Positions 18,885-27,668 of a DNA stretch of 64,000 nucleotides are shown here, one piece after another. How positions within the stretch are numbered: position 1 is the stretch's first letter; each line of letters begins with the position of its first letter. The position numbers and the translations under genes were made by a program. The DNA lies in NCBI RefSeq assembly GCF_017161425.1, contig NZ_CP071057.1, forward strand, positions 2,109,501-2,173,500, given 5' to 3'. The DNA comes from Marinicauda algicola. Lineage in GTDB: Bacteria > Pseudomonadota > Alphaproteobacteria > Caulobacterales > Maricaulaceae. The notes below the pieces were generated by a model. It was not told the origin of the DNA. It worked only from the letters and a program-made list of their open reading frames with translations, and did no database searches.

Positions 18885-18938
18885 CATGTCCGGCAACCCG
18901 CCGGCGAAACCAGACAGGAAGACGAAAGGACATTCGTC

Positions 18939-20690
18939 ATGGCTTCCGCCCTTGCAGACCCCGAAAAGGCATCGCGCCTTAGCGTCATCAAATTCGGAGG
19001 TTCGGTGCTGACGTGCGAGACCGATTTCCGCGCCGCAGGCGCGGAGACCTATCGCCATATCCGTACCGGGGAGAAGGCCATCATCATCGTCTCCGCTATC
19101 GCAGGCGAGACCGACGCGCTGCTGCGCCAGGCCGAGGCGCTCGGCGGAAGCGCGGCCGACACCGCCCGCCTCGTGCGGCTCGGCGAATACCGCTCGGCCG
19201 CCCTGATGGGGCTGGAGCTGGCCCGGCTCGGCGTGCGTACCCGCGTGCTCGACCCCCACGAAATCGGTCTCGTGGCACAGGGCGATCCGCTCGACGCCGA
19301 CCTCAGCGCTCTCGATGAAGCCGCGCTCGAGAGAGCGCTGGACGATGCGGATGCGCTCGTCGTGCCGGGTTTCACCGCAGGGCACGCGGTCCACGGGGCG
19401 GCGACGCTGGGGCGCGGCGGCACCGATCTGACCGCGGTCTTCTTCGCCGCGCGCACCGGGGCCGACCGGGTGCGGCTGATCAAGGATGTCGATGGCGTGT
19501 ACAGCGAGGATCCGGCCGTCAATCCGAAGGCTGCCCGCTATGACGCGCTCGATTACGACGCGGCGCTCCAGGCCAGCCGCGGCCTGATCCAGCCCAAGGC
19601 GATCGAGGCTGCCCGCGCGGGCGGAGTCGTCATCGAGGTCGCAGCCATGGGAGCGGGCGCGGCGACGCGGATCGCACCGGGCCCGGCGAGCCCGGGCCGG
19701 CTGCGCCATCGCGGGCCGATGCGCGTCGCTCTGCTGGGCTGCGGCGCCGTGGGGTCGGGCGTGCTCGATTACCTGCGCGGCCATCCGGAGCTGTTCGAGC
19801 TGAACCCGGTGCTTGTGCGCACCCCTTCCAGGCGGCGCGACGATCCGCGGGCCGCCTTCACGGCCCTGATCGGCGAGGCCCTCGATGGCGGGCCCGACCT
19901 CGTCGTGGAATTGCTCGGCGGGGCCGATGGCCCGGCCGCCATCATGCAGGGCGCGCTGTCGGCCGGCGCCCGCGTCGTCACCGCCAACAAGGCCGCGGTC
20001 GCGCGCCATTACGACGCCCTGCACGCCGGCGGCGAGTCCGGCCGCCTGGCCTATTCGGCCGCGGTCGGCGGCGGGGTCCCGGTGATCGAGCACGTCGCGG
20101 CACTGAAATCGGCAGGCCTCGCCTCGATCGAGGGCGTCATGAACGGGACGGCGAACTTCATCCTGGACAGGCTCGCCGCCGGTAGCGAATTCGGCGATGC
20201 GCTCGCCGAGGCCCAGCGCCTGGGCTTCGCCGAAGCCGATCCAAGCGCGGATGTGGAGGGCCACGACGCCGCCGACAAGCTGTCCATCCTGATCCGCGAG
20301 GCCTTCGGCGTCGCGCTGCCGCCCGATGACATCACCAAACAGTCCCTGAGCGAGGTCTCTGCCGACAAAGCCGCCGAGGCGGCCGCCAGGGGGCTCGTCT
20401 ACAAGCAGATCGGCCGCTGCCGCCTCGCAGGCGGCCGCGTCGAGGCGTCGGTGAGCGTCGAAACGGTTCCCGCCGGTCATCCCCTTGCCGGTGCGCGAAA
20501 CGAGGAGAACCGCTTCGTGCTCACCGATGCCGCCGGCCGGACCCGCGCGCTCTACGGCAAGGGCGCCGGACGCTGGCCGACGGCCGCCGCGGTATTCGCC
20601 GATATCATGGACATGCGCCGGGCCTGGTCGGGCGACGAGCGCGTCCAGGGGCGCGCAACCGTACGCGCCGCAGCGCTGAAATCGGCCTGA
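18939..20690 (+). CDS. thrA: Bifunctional aspartokinase / homoserine dehydrogenase lacking ACT domains
   Basis: 583 residues, against about 820 for E. coli ThrA. Residues about 10-225 are an aspartokinase catalytic domain: KFGGSVLT at the start, GEYRSAALM, then GRGGTDLTAVFFAARTGADR and DVDGVYSEDP. The chain then runs almost directly into homoserine dehydrogenase (MRVALLGCGAVGSGV at about 234), with NKAA, SAAVGGGVPVIEH, GVMNGTANFILDRL and the catalytic-lysine region EGHDAADKLSIL. The two ACT domains that bind threonine in ordinary ThrA are missing. The enzyme would therefore be expected to be insensitive to threonine, leaving control to the attenuator just upstream. No frameshift is visible. 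A second aspartokinase for lysine/methionine probably lies elsewhere. Confidence 0.93.
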   Translation: MASALADPEKASRLSVIKFGGSVLTCETDFRAAGAETYRHIRTGEKAIIIVSAIAGETDALLRQAEALGGSAADTARLVRLGEYRSAALMGLELARLGVRTRVLDPHEIGLVAQGDPLDADLSALDEAALERALDDADALVVPGFTAGHAVHGAATLGRGGTDLTAVFFAARTGADRVRLIKDVDGVYSEDPAVNPKAARYDALDYDAALQASRGLIQPKAIEAARAGGVVIEVAAMGAGAATRIAPGPASPGRLRHRGPMRVALLGCGAVGSGVLDYLRGHPELFELNPVLVRTPSRRRDDPRAAFTALIGEALDGGPDLVVELLGGADGPAAIMQGALSAGARVVTANKAAVARHYDALHAGGESGRLAYSAAVGGGVPVIEHVAALKSAGLASIEGVMNGTANFILDRLAAGSEFGDALAEAQRLGFAEADPSADVEGHDAADKLSILIREAFGVALPPDDITKQSLSEVSADKAAEAAARGLVYKQIGRCRLAGGRVEASVSVETVPAGHPLAGARNEENRFVLTDAAGRTRALYGKGAGRWPTAAAVFADIMDMRRAWSGDERVQGRATVRAAALKSA

Positions 20691-20701
20691 GGGAGAAGAC
20701 A

Positions 20702-21646
20702 ATGATGCAGGCCCGAGCCAGCGCCCCGGCGAGTATCGGCAATGTAGCCGTGGGCTTCGATGTCCTTGGCCAGGCGTTCGACGCGGTGCGCGACACCGTC
20801 ACCGCAACCCGCGAAGACGCGCCGGGCGTGAGGCTGGGCACTGTGACCGGCCTGGTCGCCACGCTGCCCGCCGAGCCCGGCCGCAATACCGCGCTCGCCG
20901 CCGCGCAGGCCCTGCTGAATGCGGCCGGAGCCCGGTTTGGCGTCCGCCTGTCGATCCAGAAAGGCGTGCCGCTGAGCGCGGGTATGGGCGGATCTGCCTC
21001 CTCGGCCGTGGCCGCCGCCGCTGCGGTCAATGCCCTGCTGGACCCCCCGTTCGCAACACAGGACCTGCTCGGCTTCGCGCTCGAGGGCGAGCGCGCCTCG
21101 GCCGATCCCCCACCCTGGGACAATGTCATGGCGAGCCTTCTTGGCGGGCTCGTCATCGCGGCCCGCACCGAGCCCGCCCTGGTGCAGCGCATGCCCGTTC
21201 CGAAAGGCCTCGTCGCGGTGCTGCTCCATCCCGATGCCCGCATCGAGACGCGCCATGCGCGCGGTGTCCTGAAACCCAGCGTCGCGATGAACATCGCCGT
21301 CGAACACGCCCGAGCGATCAGCGCGTTCACGCTGGGCTGCGCCACCAATGACCGCGCTCTGATCCGGGCCGGCATGGAGGACCGGCTGGTCGAGCCGCAG
21401 CGTCGTTTCCTCTTGCCCGAGCTTGCCGCGGTAAAACGCGCCGCAGTCGGTGCCGGAGCGCTGGGTTGTTCGTTTTCCGGTTCCGGTCCCTCGGTTTTTG
21501 CGTGGACCGAAGCGGGCGATGCCGACAGGGTACAGGCCGCGATGGGCTCGGCGTTCACCGCCGCGGGCCGCGCCTTCACGCCCTATCGCGCCGCGCTCGA
21601 CAGCCCGGGCGTTCGGCTCGAGCCGATCGAGGAGGTGGTGGCGTGA
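20702..21646 (+). CDS. thrB: Homoserine kinase
   Basis: GHMP-superfamily kinase making O-phosphohomoserine. 314 residues; the ATP-binding loop is VPLSAGMGGSASSAVAAAAA, and the C-terminal GALGCSFSGSGPSVFA motif is also typical. It starts 11 bp after thrA with GGGAGAAG as ribosome-binding site and overlaps thrC by GTGA. This is the GHMP form, not the choline-kinase-like ThrB2 form common in alphaproteobacteria. Confidence 0.95.
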   Translation: MMQARASAPASIGNVAVGFDVLGQAFDAVRDTVTATREDAPGVRLGTVTGLVATLPAEPGRNTALAAAQALLNAAGARFGVRLSIQKGVPLSAGMGGSASSAVAAAAAVNALLDPPFATQDLLGFALEGERASADPPPWDNVMASLLGGLVIAARTEPALVQRMPVPKGLVAVLLHPDARIETRHARGVLKPSVAMNIAVEHARAISAFTLGCATNDRALIRAGMEDRLVEPQRRFLLPELAAVKRAAVGAGALGCSFSGSGPSVFAWTEAGDADRVQAAMGSAFTAAGRAFTPYRAALDSPGVRLEPIEEVVA

Positions 21647-22944
21647 AGTTCGTATCGACGCGAGGAGGATGCAGCCCCGCCTCGCTCAGCGACGCGATCC
21701 GTGCCGGACAGGCGCCCGATGGCGGGCTTTATATGCCCGAACGGATGCCCGAAGACCCGCTGGGCGGTCTTGCCGGCGAGGCCGGGCTGGTCAATGTCGC
21801 GGAGCGTCTGCTCGCACCCTTCTTCGCCGGAGACCGGCTGGAGGCGGAACTCGCCGACCTCTGCTCGCAGGCGTATGACTTCGATGTCCCGCTTTCGCGG
21901 CCCGATCCGGCACGCGGCGGGCTTCACGTGCTTGAGCTGTTTCACGGCCCGACCGGCGCATTCAAGGATTTCGGCGCCCGCTTCCTGATGGCCTGTCTCG
22001 ATCTTCTGGCCGAACCAGGAGCCCCGCTTACCGTACTCGCGGCGACCTCCGGGGATACGGGGGGCGCGGCGGGCGGCGCGGCGCAGGGCCGGCCCGGCGT
22101 GCGTGCGGTGATCCTGTTCGCCAAGGACCGCGTTTCCCCGTTCCAGCGTCATCAACTGACCTGCTGGGACGAGCCTGTAGCCGCGCTCGAGATCGAGGGC
22201 GATTTCGACGCCTGCCAGGCCCTGGTCAAGCAAGCCTTCGCCGACCGGGCCCTGAGCCAGCGCCACCGGCTGACGAGCGCGAACTCGATCAACCTGGCAA
22301 GATTATTGCCCCAGAGCGCCTATCTGGCCTGGGCCGCGCGGCGGGTTTTCGCAGAGACCGGCATGGCGCCGGGCCTGATCCTTCCCACCGGCAATCTCGG
22401 CCACGGCGTGGCGGCCCTGTTCGCGCGTGCCATGGGCGCGCCGCTCGGACCCCTGATCCTGGCCACCAACGCCAATGCGACGCTCTCCGACTGGATGGCC
22501 ACGGGCGCGTATCGCCCGCGCGCCTCGGTGCAGACTCTGGCCAACGCGATGGATGTCGGCGCGCCGAGCAATTTCGAACGGCTGACCCGTTTCGCCCCGC
22601 ATGGACGCCAGGTGCGCGTCGAACGCGTCGACGACGACGCGATCAGGGCGCGTATCAGAGCTGATTTCGAACGCTTCGGCCAGGTCTGGTGCCCCCACTC
22701 GGCTACCGCGGCCGAGGCGCATGCCCGCCTCTCGCCGCGCGAGCGCGAGACCCGGCCTTGGATTCTCGCCGCCACCGCTCACCCCTTCAAGTTTGCAGAA
22801 ACGGTCGAGCCGCTCATCGGCCGGGCGGTCGAGCCAAGCCCCGCGCTTGCGGCAATCGCCGACCGGACGAGCCGGGCGTTCACCTGCCCGGCCGATCTCG
22901 ACGCCCTGGCCGGCTATCTCGACACACTGACGGAGACTGTCTGA
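21643..22944 (+). CDS. thrC: Threonine synthase
   Basis: PLP enzyme converting O-phosphohomoserine to threonine. 433 residues from a GTG at 21643 that overlaps the thrB stop; the mature start KFVSTRGG and PDGGLYMPE are typical. The PLP-lysine is in [13 protein letters not shown], and the glycine loop is [10 protein letters not shown]. The stop overlaps the ilvD ATG (TGATG), which couples threonine synthesis to the isoleucine/valine pathway. Confidence 0.95.
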   Translation: MKFVSTRGGCSPASLSDAIRAGQAPDGGLYMPERMPEDPLGGLAGEAGLVNVAERLLAPFFAGDRLEAELADLCSQAYDFDVPLSRPDPARGGLHVLELFHGPTGAFKDFGARFLMACLDLLAEPGAPLTVLAATSGDTGGAAGGAAQGRPGVRAVILFAKDRVSPFQRHQLTCWDEPVAALEIEGDFDACQALVKQAFADRALSQRHRLTSANSINLARLLPQSAYLAWAARRVFAETGMAPGLILPTGNLGHGVAALFARAMGAPLGPLILATNANATLSDWMATGAYRPRASVQTLANAMDVGAPSNFERLTRFAPHGRQVRVERVDDDAIRARIRADFERFGQVWCPHSATAAEAHARLSPRERETRPWILAATAHPFKFAETVEPLIGRAVEPSPALAAIADRTSRAFTCPADLDALAGYLDTLTETV

Positions 22945-24632
22945 TGGCGAACACGACTCGTCCCTCCCACGCCCTGATCCGCGGCAATGCCCGCGCCCCG
23001 GCGCGCGCCATGCTCCGTGCAGCGGGCTTCGACGACGCGGCCATGGCCCGCCCTATGGTCGCGGTGGTGAACACCTGGACCGACGTGACACCCTGTAACA
23101 TGCATCTGCGCGGGCTCGCCGAGCACGCGCGGGACGGGATCGAGGAGGCGGGAGGCACGCCGGTCGAGTTCAACACGATCGTGGTCACCGACGGCATCGC
23201 CATGGGCACAGAGGGCATGCGCGCCTCGCTGATGAGCCGCGAGACGATCGCCGATTCCGCCGAGCTGGCCGTGCGCGGCCATAGCCTGGACGCGGTGCTC
23301 TTCCTGGTCGGATGCGACAAGACGCTGCCCGGAGCGGCGATGGCTGCGGCGCGGCTCAACCTGCCCAGCGTCATCCTCTATGGCGGGTCGATCATGCCGG
23401 GCCGGCGAGGACAGAGAGACCTGACCGTGCAGGATGTGTTCGAGGCCGTCGGGGCCTGCGCGGCCGGGCGGATTTCCCGGGACGAGCTCGCCGAGGTGGA
23501 AAAGGCCGCCTGTCCGGGGGCCGGCGCGTGCGGCGGCCAGTTCACCGCAAACACCATGGCTCTGGCGCTGACCGTGCTCGGCCTGTCGCCGATGGGTCTG
23601 AACGATGTGCCGGCGGTCCATCCGGGCAAGCCGGACGCCGCCAAGGCGGCCGGGCGCGCGGTGATGGCGGCGCTGCAGGCCGATTGCCGGCCGCGCGCCC
23701 TGATCACGGCGCAGGCGCTGAAGAACGCCGCGGCGGCCGTTACGGCGACGGCCGGATCGACCAATGCGGTGCTGCACCTGCTCGCCATCGCGCGCGAAGC
23801 CGGGGTCGCGGACAGCGAGTTCGACATCGACCAGTTCGACGCGATTTCGCGCGCCACGCCGGTGATCGCCGACCTCAAGCCGGGCGGGCGCTACATGGCC
23901 CCGGACATGAGCGCGGCCGGCGGTACGCGCCTGCTGGTCGAACGCATGCGCGAAGGCGGGCTTCTGGGCGACGCACCCACAGTCACCGGCAAATCGCTCT
24001 TCGAGGAAGCCGGCACGGCCGAGGAGGCGGCGGGCCAGGGCGTGATCCGCCCGCTCGACAGGCCGGTCAAGGCGCGCGGCGGATTCGGCGTGCTGTACGG
24101 CGATCTCGCGCCCGAAGGCTGCGTGGCCAAGCTGGCCGGCCACGACCGCCTCGCCTTCGAGGGACCGGCCCGCGTATTCGACAGCGAGGAGGCGGCCTTC
24201 GAGGCGATCACCCGGGGAAAGATCGAGAAGGGCGATGTCGTCGTGATCCGCCATGAAGGTCCCGCCGGCGGACCCGGCATGCGGGAAATGCTGGCCGTGA
24301 CCGCGGCCATCCAGGGCGCCGGTCTCGGCGACGATGTCGCGCTGGTCACCGATGGGCGCTTCTCCGGGGCGACCTATGGCTTCATGGTCGGCCACATCGC
24401 ACCCGAGGCCGCACGCGGCGGCCCGATCGCCTTCCTGCGGTCGGGCGACCGCGTGAGGATCGATGTCGAGGCCCGGCGCATCGACACCGATGCCGATCTC
24501 GCCGCGCGCGCCGCGGAGGGGTTCACCGCGCCGGCGCCGAAATACACCCACGGTGCGTACGCAAAATACGCCGCCCTGGTCGGTTCGGCCTCGCACGGCG
24601 CATTGACCTCCTTTCCGTTCGAGGTGCGGTGA
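22944..24632 (+). CDS. ilvD: Dihydroxy-acid dehydratase
   Basis: Third step of Ile/Val synthesis, and so a partner of IlvGMCE encoded on the opposite arm. 562 residues. Cluster-ligand cysteines appear in [20 protein letters not shown] and [15 protein letters not shown]; the C-terminal [20 protein letters not shown] is intact. It belongs to the short (about 560 residue) IlvD branch. Translation is coupled to thrC and to the following kinase by overlapping start/stop codons. Because it sits in the thr transcript, it would respond to the Thr/Ile attenuator and not the ilv-leu one. Confidence 0.96.
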   Translation: MANTTRPSHALIRGNARAPARAMLRAAGFDDAAMARPMVAVVNTWTDVTPCNMHLRGLAEHARDGIEEAGGTPVEFNTIVVTDGIAMGTEGMRASLMSRETIADSAELAVRGHSLDAVLFLVGCDKTLPGAAMAAARLNLPSVILYGGSIMPGRRGQRDLTVQDVFEAVGACAAGRISRDELAEVEKAACPGAGACGGQFTANTMALALTVLGLSPMGLNDVPAVHPGKPDAAKAAGRAVMAALQADCRPRALITAQALKNAAAAVTATAGSTNAVLHLLAIAREAGVADSEFDIDQFDAISRATPVIADLKPGGRYMAPDMSAAGGTRLLVERMREGGLLGDAPTVTGKSLFEEAGTAEEAAGQGVIRPLDRPVKARGGFGVLYGDLAPEGCVAKLAGHDRLAFEGPARVFDSEEAAFEAITRGKIEKGDVVVIRHEGPAGGPGMREMLAVTAAIQGAGLGDDVALVTDGRFSGATYGFMVGHIAPEAARGGPIAFLRSGDRVRIDVEARRIDTDADLAARAAEGFTAPAPKYTHGAYAKYAALVGSASHGALTSFPFEVR

Positions 24633-25483
24633 TGACGACACAGCCGCTGCGCGGCGCGCAGATGTTCCGGGCCGCGCTCGACCGGACCGCGCGTCTGGTG
24701 ATCAAGATCGGGTCGAACCAGCTGGTCGATCCGGCAAACGGTCTGCCCAGAGCGAACATTTTCGAATCCCTTGCCGCCGATATCGCCGCTCTTCGCCAGC
24801 GTGGGGCAAAATGCGTTCTGGTCACCTCGGGCGCCGTGGCGTTCGGGCGACACAGGCTCGGCCTGCCGATGTGCCGCGCCCTGGCGCTCGACGAGAAGCA
24901 GGCCGCTGCCGCGGTGGGTCAGCTACTGCTGGCCGAGGCTTGGGCCCGCGCATTCTCGCAGCACGACATCCTGACCGGCCAGGCCCTGCTTTGTCCCGAG
25001 GACACCGAGCATCCCGTCCGGTTACGCAATGCGAGCAACACGTTCGAGCGATTGTTCCAGCTCGGCGTCCTGCCGCTCGTCAACGAGAACGATACCGTTG
25101 CCACCGAAGAGCTGCGGTATGGCGACAATGACTGTCTGGCCGCGCGGCTCACATCGCTGGTCCGCGCCGAGGGGCTGATCCTCCTGTCGGACATAGACGG
25201 GCTCTACACCAAGGATCCGTCGGTCTCACCCGACGCCAGCCCGATCGAGCACGTTCCATTTTCCGCGCTGGCCGGGCTGGATTGCGGCGGACCGCCCAGA
25301 GCCGGCGGGCCTGGCACCGGAGGGATGGCGAGCAAGCTCGATGCGGCACGAATCGCCGTGGCGTCAGGGTGCTGGGCCGTCATTGCGCGGGCCAGTGACC
25401 GGCCGCTCGGCGCGCCTCGCCAGACCATGCGCCTGACTTTCTTCGCACCCGATGCGGCGATCGCCAACGCGGGGCGCATCTAG
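24632..25483 (+). CDS. proB: Glutamate 5-kinase-like protein without PUA domain
   Basis: 283 residues consisting only of the amino-acid-kinase fold: VIKIGSNQLV, VTSGAVAFGRHRLGL, EKQAAAAVGQ, NENDTVATEELRYGDND, LLSDIDGLYTKDP and GTGGMASKLDAARIA all match ProB. The C-terminal PUA domain of ordinary ProB (about 370 residues) is absent. ProB makes glutamyl-5-phosphate for proline; its place at the end of a threonine/isoleucine operon is odd. Start chosen at 24632 (TGATG overlap with ilvD). It might be the only ProB or a paralogue with another substrate; no proA is next to it. Confidence 0.8.
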   Translation: MTTQPLRGAQMFRAALDRTARLVIKIGSNQLVDPANGLPRANIFESLAADIAALRQRGAKCVLVTSGAVAFGRHRLGLPMCRALALDEKQAAAAVGQLLLAEAWARAFSQHDILTGQALLCPEDTEHPVRLRNASNTFERLFQLGVLPLVNENDTVATEELRYGDNDCLAARLTSLVRAEGLILLSDIDGLYTKDPSVSPDASPIEHVPFSALAGLDCGGPPRAGGPGTGGMASKLDAARIAVASGCWAVIARASDRPLGAPRQTMRLTFFAPDAAIANAGRI

Positions 25484-26206
25484 CCTTTGCCAGCGGGGGG
25501 CGGCACCTCGCGCGCCTCGCCTCGTGCTGCGCGGCAATTTCCCGCCGCAAGATCGGCGCAAGACTGTTGTTGCAGCGCAACACATCTGCTGTCGATTAAG
25601 CATTTCAAGAACCGCCTGGACAGAGGCCAGCCCCGTCCCGGCCTCCTGTTCGCCATCAGCTGAAGTTGACAATATTGAATATAGATCCAGAAACTTAACC
25701 TACCAACGCGGAGCGCTCGACCCGCGCATTCATCATACCGACGACGGCGGCACGCCTTATTCGCAGGTGCAAAATTCTCCATTGCTGCAGGCTGCCGGGT
25801 ATGGAAGCGTCCATTCGCGGCCCAACGGTCGTGTTTGGAAACTCTGGCAGCTTCGGCTGCCAGTTTTTTAATAGAAACAGCTACTTGCATATTGATTTCG
25901 TCCGAATGCGGCCTTTCTTCCTGTTCGGCAGGCTTGTCAAAAAATTGTTGCGACGCAGCATGATTCCTGCCTTACTTCGACTCAGAACACAGCGCGGCCT
26001 GAACCGCGCGTAGTCCGGACACGAGCTGACGGCCGTCTAACCGCGCAACGGAGACGGTCATGACACGACAGCCCCATCCAGGCCACCGAGCCCTCGGTGA
26101 TCCGTCGGCTAGCCTCTCCCGCCCGCACACATCCAATGATCCCGGACGCAGTCAGGCAGCCTGCCGCAGGCCGCGAGACCGGGATGGCGAATCCCGGGAA
26201 ACGATC
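25484..26206. other. Intergenic region between proB and amtB, 723 bp, no convincing gene
   Basis: The base composition is visibly more AT-rich than neighbouring genes. Open frames on either strand here have no recognisable sequence. A TTGACA hexamer occurs near 25667 but no well-spaced -10 box follows. A strong terminator ends at 25869. A small hairpin, GCGCGG/CCGCGC, is at 25992-26009. An ATG at 26060 has a good GGAG ribosome-binding site and is in frame with amtB, but would add 49 charged residues before the signal peptide. The region therefore probably holds a small RNA or long untranslated leader and the amtB promoter. Confidence 0.5.
25844..25869 (+). terminator. Strong Rho-independent terminator with UUCG loop
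   Basis: CTGGCAGC (25844-25851) and GCTGCCAG (25856-25863) form a perfect 8-bp stem closed by the extra-stable TTCG tetraloop, followed by six T residues. It lies 360 bp past proB, which is far for a simple operon terminator, and points at an RNA ending here. Confidence 0.9.
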
Positions 26207-27574
26207 ATGAAACAGAGCCTCAACCTTGCGCCCGGCCGGCCCGGTTTGCGCACGCCCGCACTTCTGCGCGTCGGCGCCGTCTCGGCCGGTCTCGCCCTGC
26301 TCGCGGCGCCGGCCCATGCGGCCGTCACCGCCGAAGTCGCCTATGTGTTCAACACCCTGCTCTTCCTGATCGGGGGCTTCCTCGTGATGTGGATGGCGGC
26401 CGGGTTCGCCATGCTCGAAGCCGGTATGGTGCGCTCCAAGCATGCCGCGGTAATCTGTCTGAAGAATATCGGGCTCTACTCGATCGCCGGCCTGATGTTC
26501 TTCGCGGTCGGCTACAATCTCATGTACATGAACGTCGACGCCTCGGGCGGCTTCTTCGGCGTTGCCCTACCCTGGTCGCCGAGCGAGTTGGCCGGCGACG
26601 AGGCCATCGACCTGAGCACCGGCTATGCCAGCGCGTCCGACTGGTTCTTCCAGATGGTGTTCGTGGCCACGGCGGCCTCCATCGTGTCCGGGGCGGTGGC
26701 CGAGCGCGTGCGTATCGCGCCCTTCTTCATTTTCGTCGCGGTCCTGACCGGATTCATCTACCCCATCCAGGGCTCGTGGGAATGGGGCGCGGGCTGGCTG
26801 GATTCCCGGTTCGGCTTTTCCGACTTCGCCGGCTCGACCCTCGTCCACTCCACGGGAGGCTGGGCCGCACTTACCGGAGTGATGCTGCTGGGCGCGCGCA
26901 CCGGACGCTTCGTGGATGGCAAGCCGGTACCGATGCATGGCTCCAGCCTGCCGCTGACCACGCTGGGCGTCTTCATACTCTGGTTCGGCTGGTTCGGGTT
27001 CAACGGCGCATCCCAGCTGGCGCTCGGCAGCGTGGCCGATGCCACGGCGGTCGCGCAGATCTTCGCCAATACCAACATGGCCGCGGCCGCCGGCGTGGTG
27101 ACGGCCTACCTAGTCTCCATGGTGGTCAACAAGGGCAAGCCCAACCTCGTCATGACCCTGAACGGCGCCCTCGCCGGACTGGTGTCGATCACCGCAGAGC
27201 CGCTCACCCCGACCATTGCCCAAGCGATCGTCATCGGAGCGGTCGGCGCGGTGATCGCCACGTACGGAACCCTGCTGCTGGAGCGCCTGCGTCTCGACGA
27301 CGTGGTCGGCGCCATTCCGGTCCACCTGTTCGCGGGTATCTGGGGCACGATGGTCGTGCCCGTCACCAACGAGTCCGCGAGCTATTTCGGTCAGCTGGCC
27401 GGCGTGGTGGCGACCGGAGGCTTCGTCTTCGCGGCAAGCTTCGCGGTCTGGCTCCTGTTGAAACTGACGATGGGGATCCGCCTCGACAGGGCCGGTGAAG
27501 CGGCGGGCGGCGATCTCAGCGAGCTGGGCCACCCGGCCTATCCCGAATTCGTCGCCCCGAAGCCGGCCGAATAG
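26207..27574 (+). CDS. amtB: Ammonium transporter
   Basis: Amt/MEP channel for NH4+/NH3 in the inner membrane. From the ATG at 26207, 455 residues start with a signal peptide ending near LLAAPAHAA. About eleven membrane helices follow. Family motifs WMAAGFAMLEAGMVR, SGAVAERVR, and the pore region STGGWAALTG and FNGASQL are present. The cytoplasmic C-terminal tail ends EFVAPKPAE. A glnK gene, usually next to amtB, is not upstream here. The neighbour downstream is a TorF-type porin, a pairing common in alphaproteobacteria. Confidence 0.95.
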   Translation: MKQSLNLAPGRPGLRTPALLRVGAVSAGLALLAAPAHAAVTAEVAYVFNTLLFLIGGFLVMWMAAGFAMLEAGMVRSKHAAVICLKNIGLYSIAGLMFFAVGYNLMYMNVDASGGFFGVALPWSPSELAGDEAIDLSTGYASASDWFFQMVFVATAASIVSGAVAERVRIAPFFIFVAVLTGFIYPIQGSWEWGAGWLDSRFGFSDFAGSTLVHSTGGWAALTGVMLLGARTGRFVDGKPVPMHGSSLPLTTLGVFILWFGWFGFNGASQLALGSVADATAVAQIFANTNMAAAAGVVTAYLVSMVVNKGKPNLVMTLNGALAGLVSITAEPLTPTIAQAIVIGAVGAVIATYGTLLLERLRLDDVVGAIPVHLFAGIWGTMVVPVTNESASYFGQLAGVVATGGFVFAASFAVWLLLKLTMGIRLDRAGEAAGGDLSELGHPAYPEFVAPKPAE

Positions 27575-27668
27575 GCCACCTGCGGGCGCAAGCGCGAACG
27601 CCCGCTGCTCGTTTCTGCGCCTCCACCCCAACCACAACCTTGAAACCATTCATCAAAGGAGACTCAAC

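Noticed and set aside
25452-25890. Small open frames on both strands in the proB-amtB gap
   Set aside because: No recognisable sequence, poor starts, and a strong terminator interrupts the region.
26060-26206. N-terminal 49-residue extension of AmtB
   Set aside because: Despite a good ribosome-binding site, the added residues are charged and precede a clear signal peptide starting at 26207. Kept only as an uncertainty.
25870-26206. Sigma-54 promoter for amtB
   Set aside because: No TGGCAC-N5-TTGC-like pair with correct GG/GC spacing was found.
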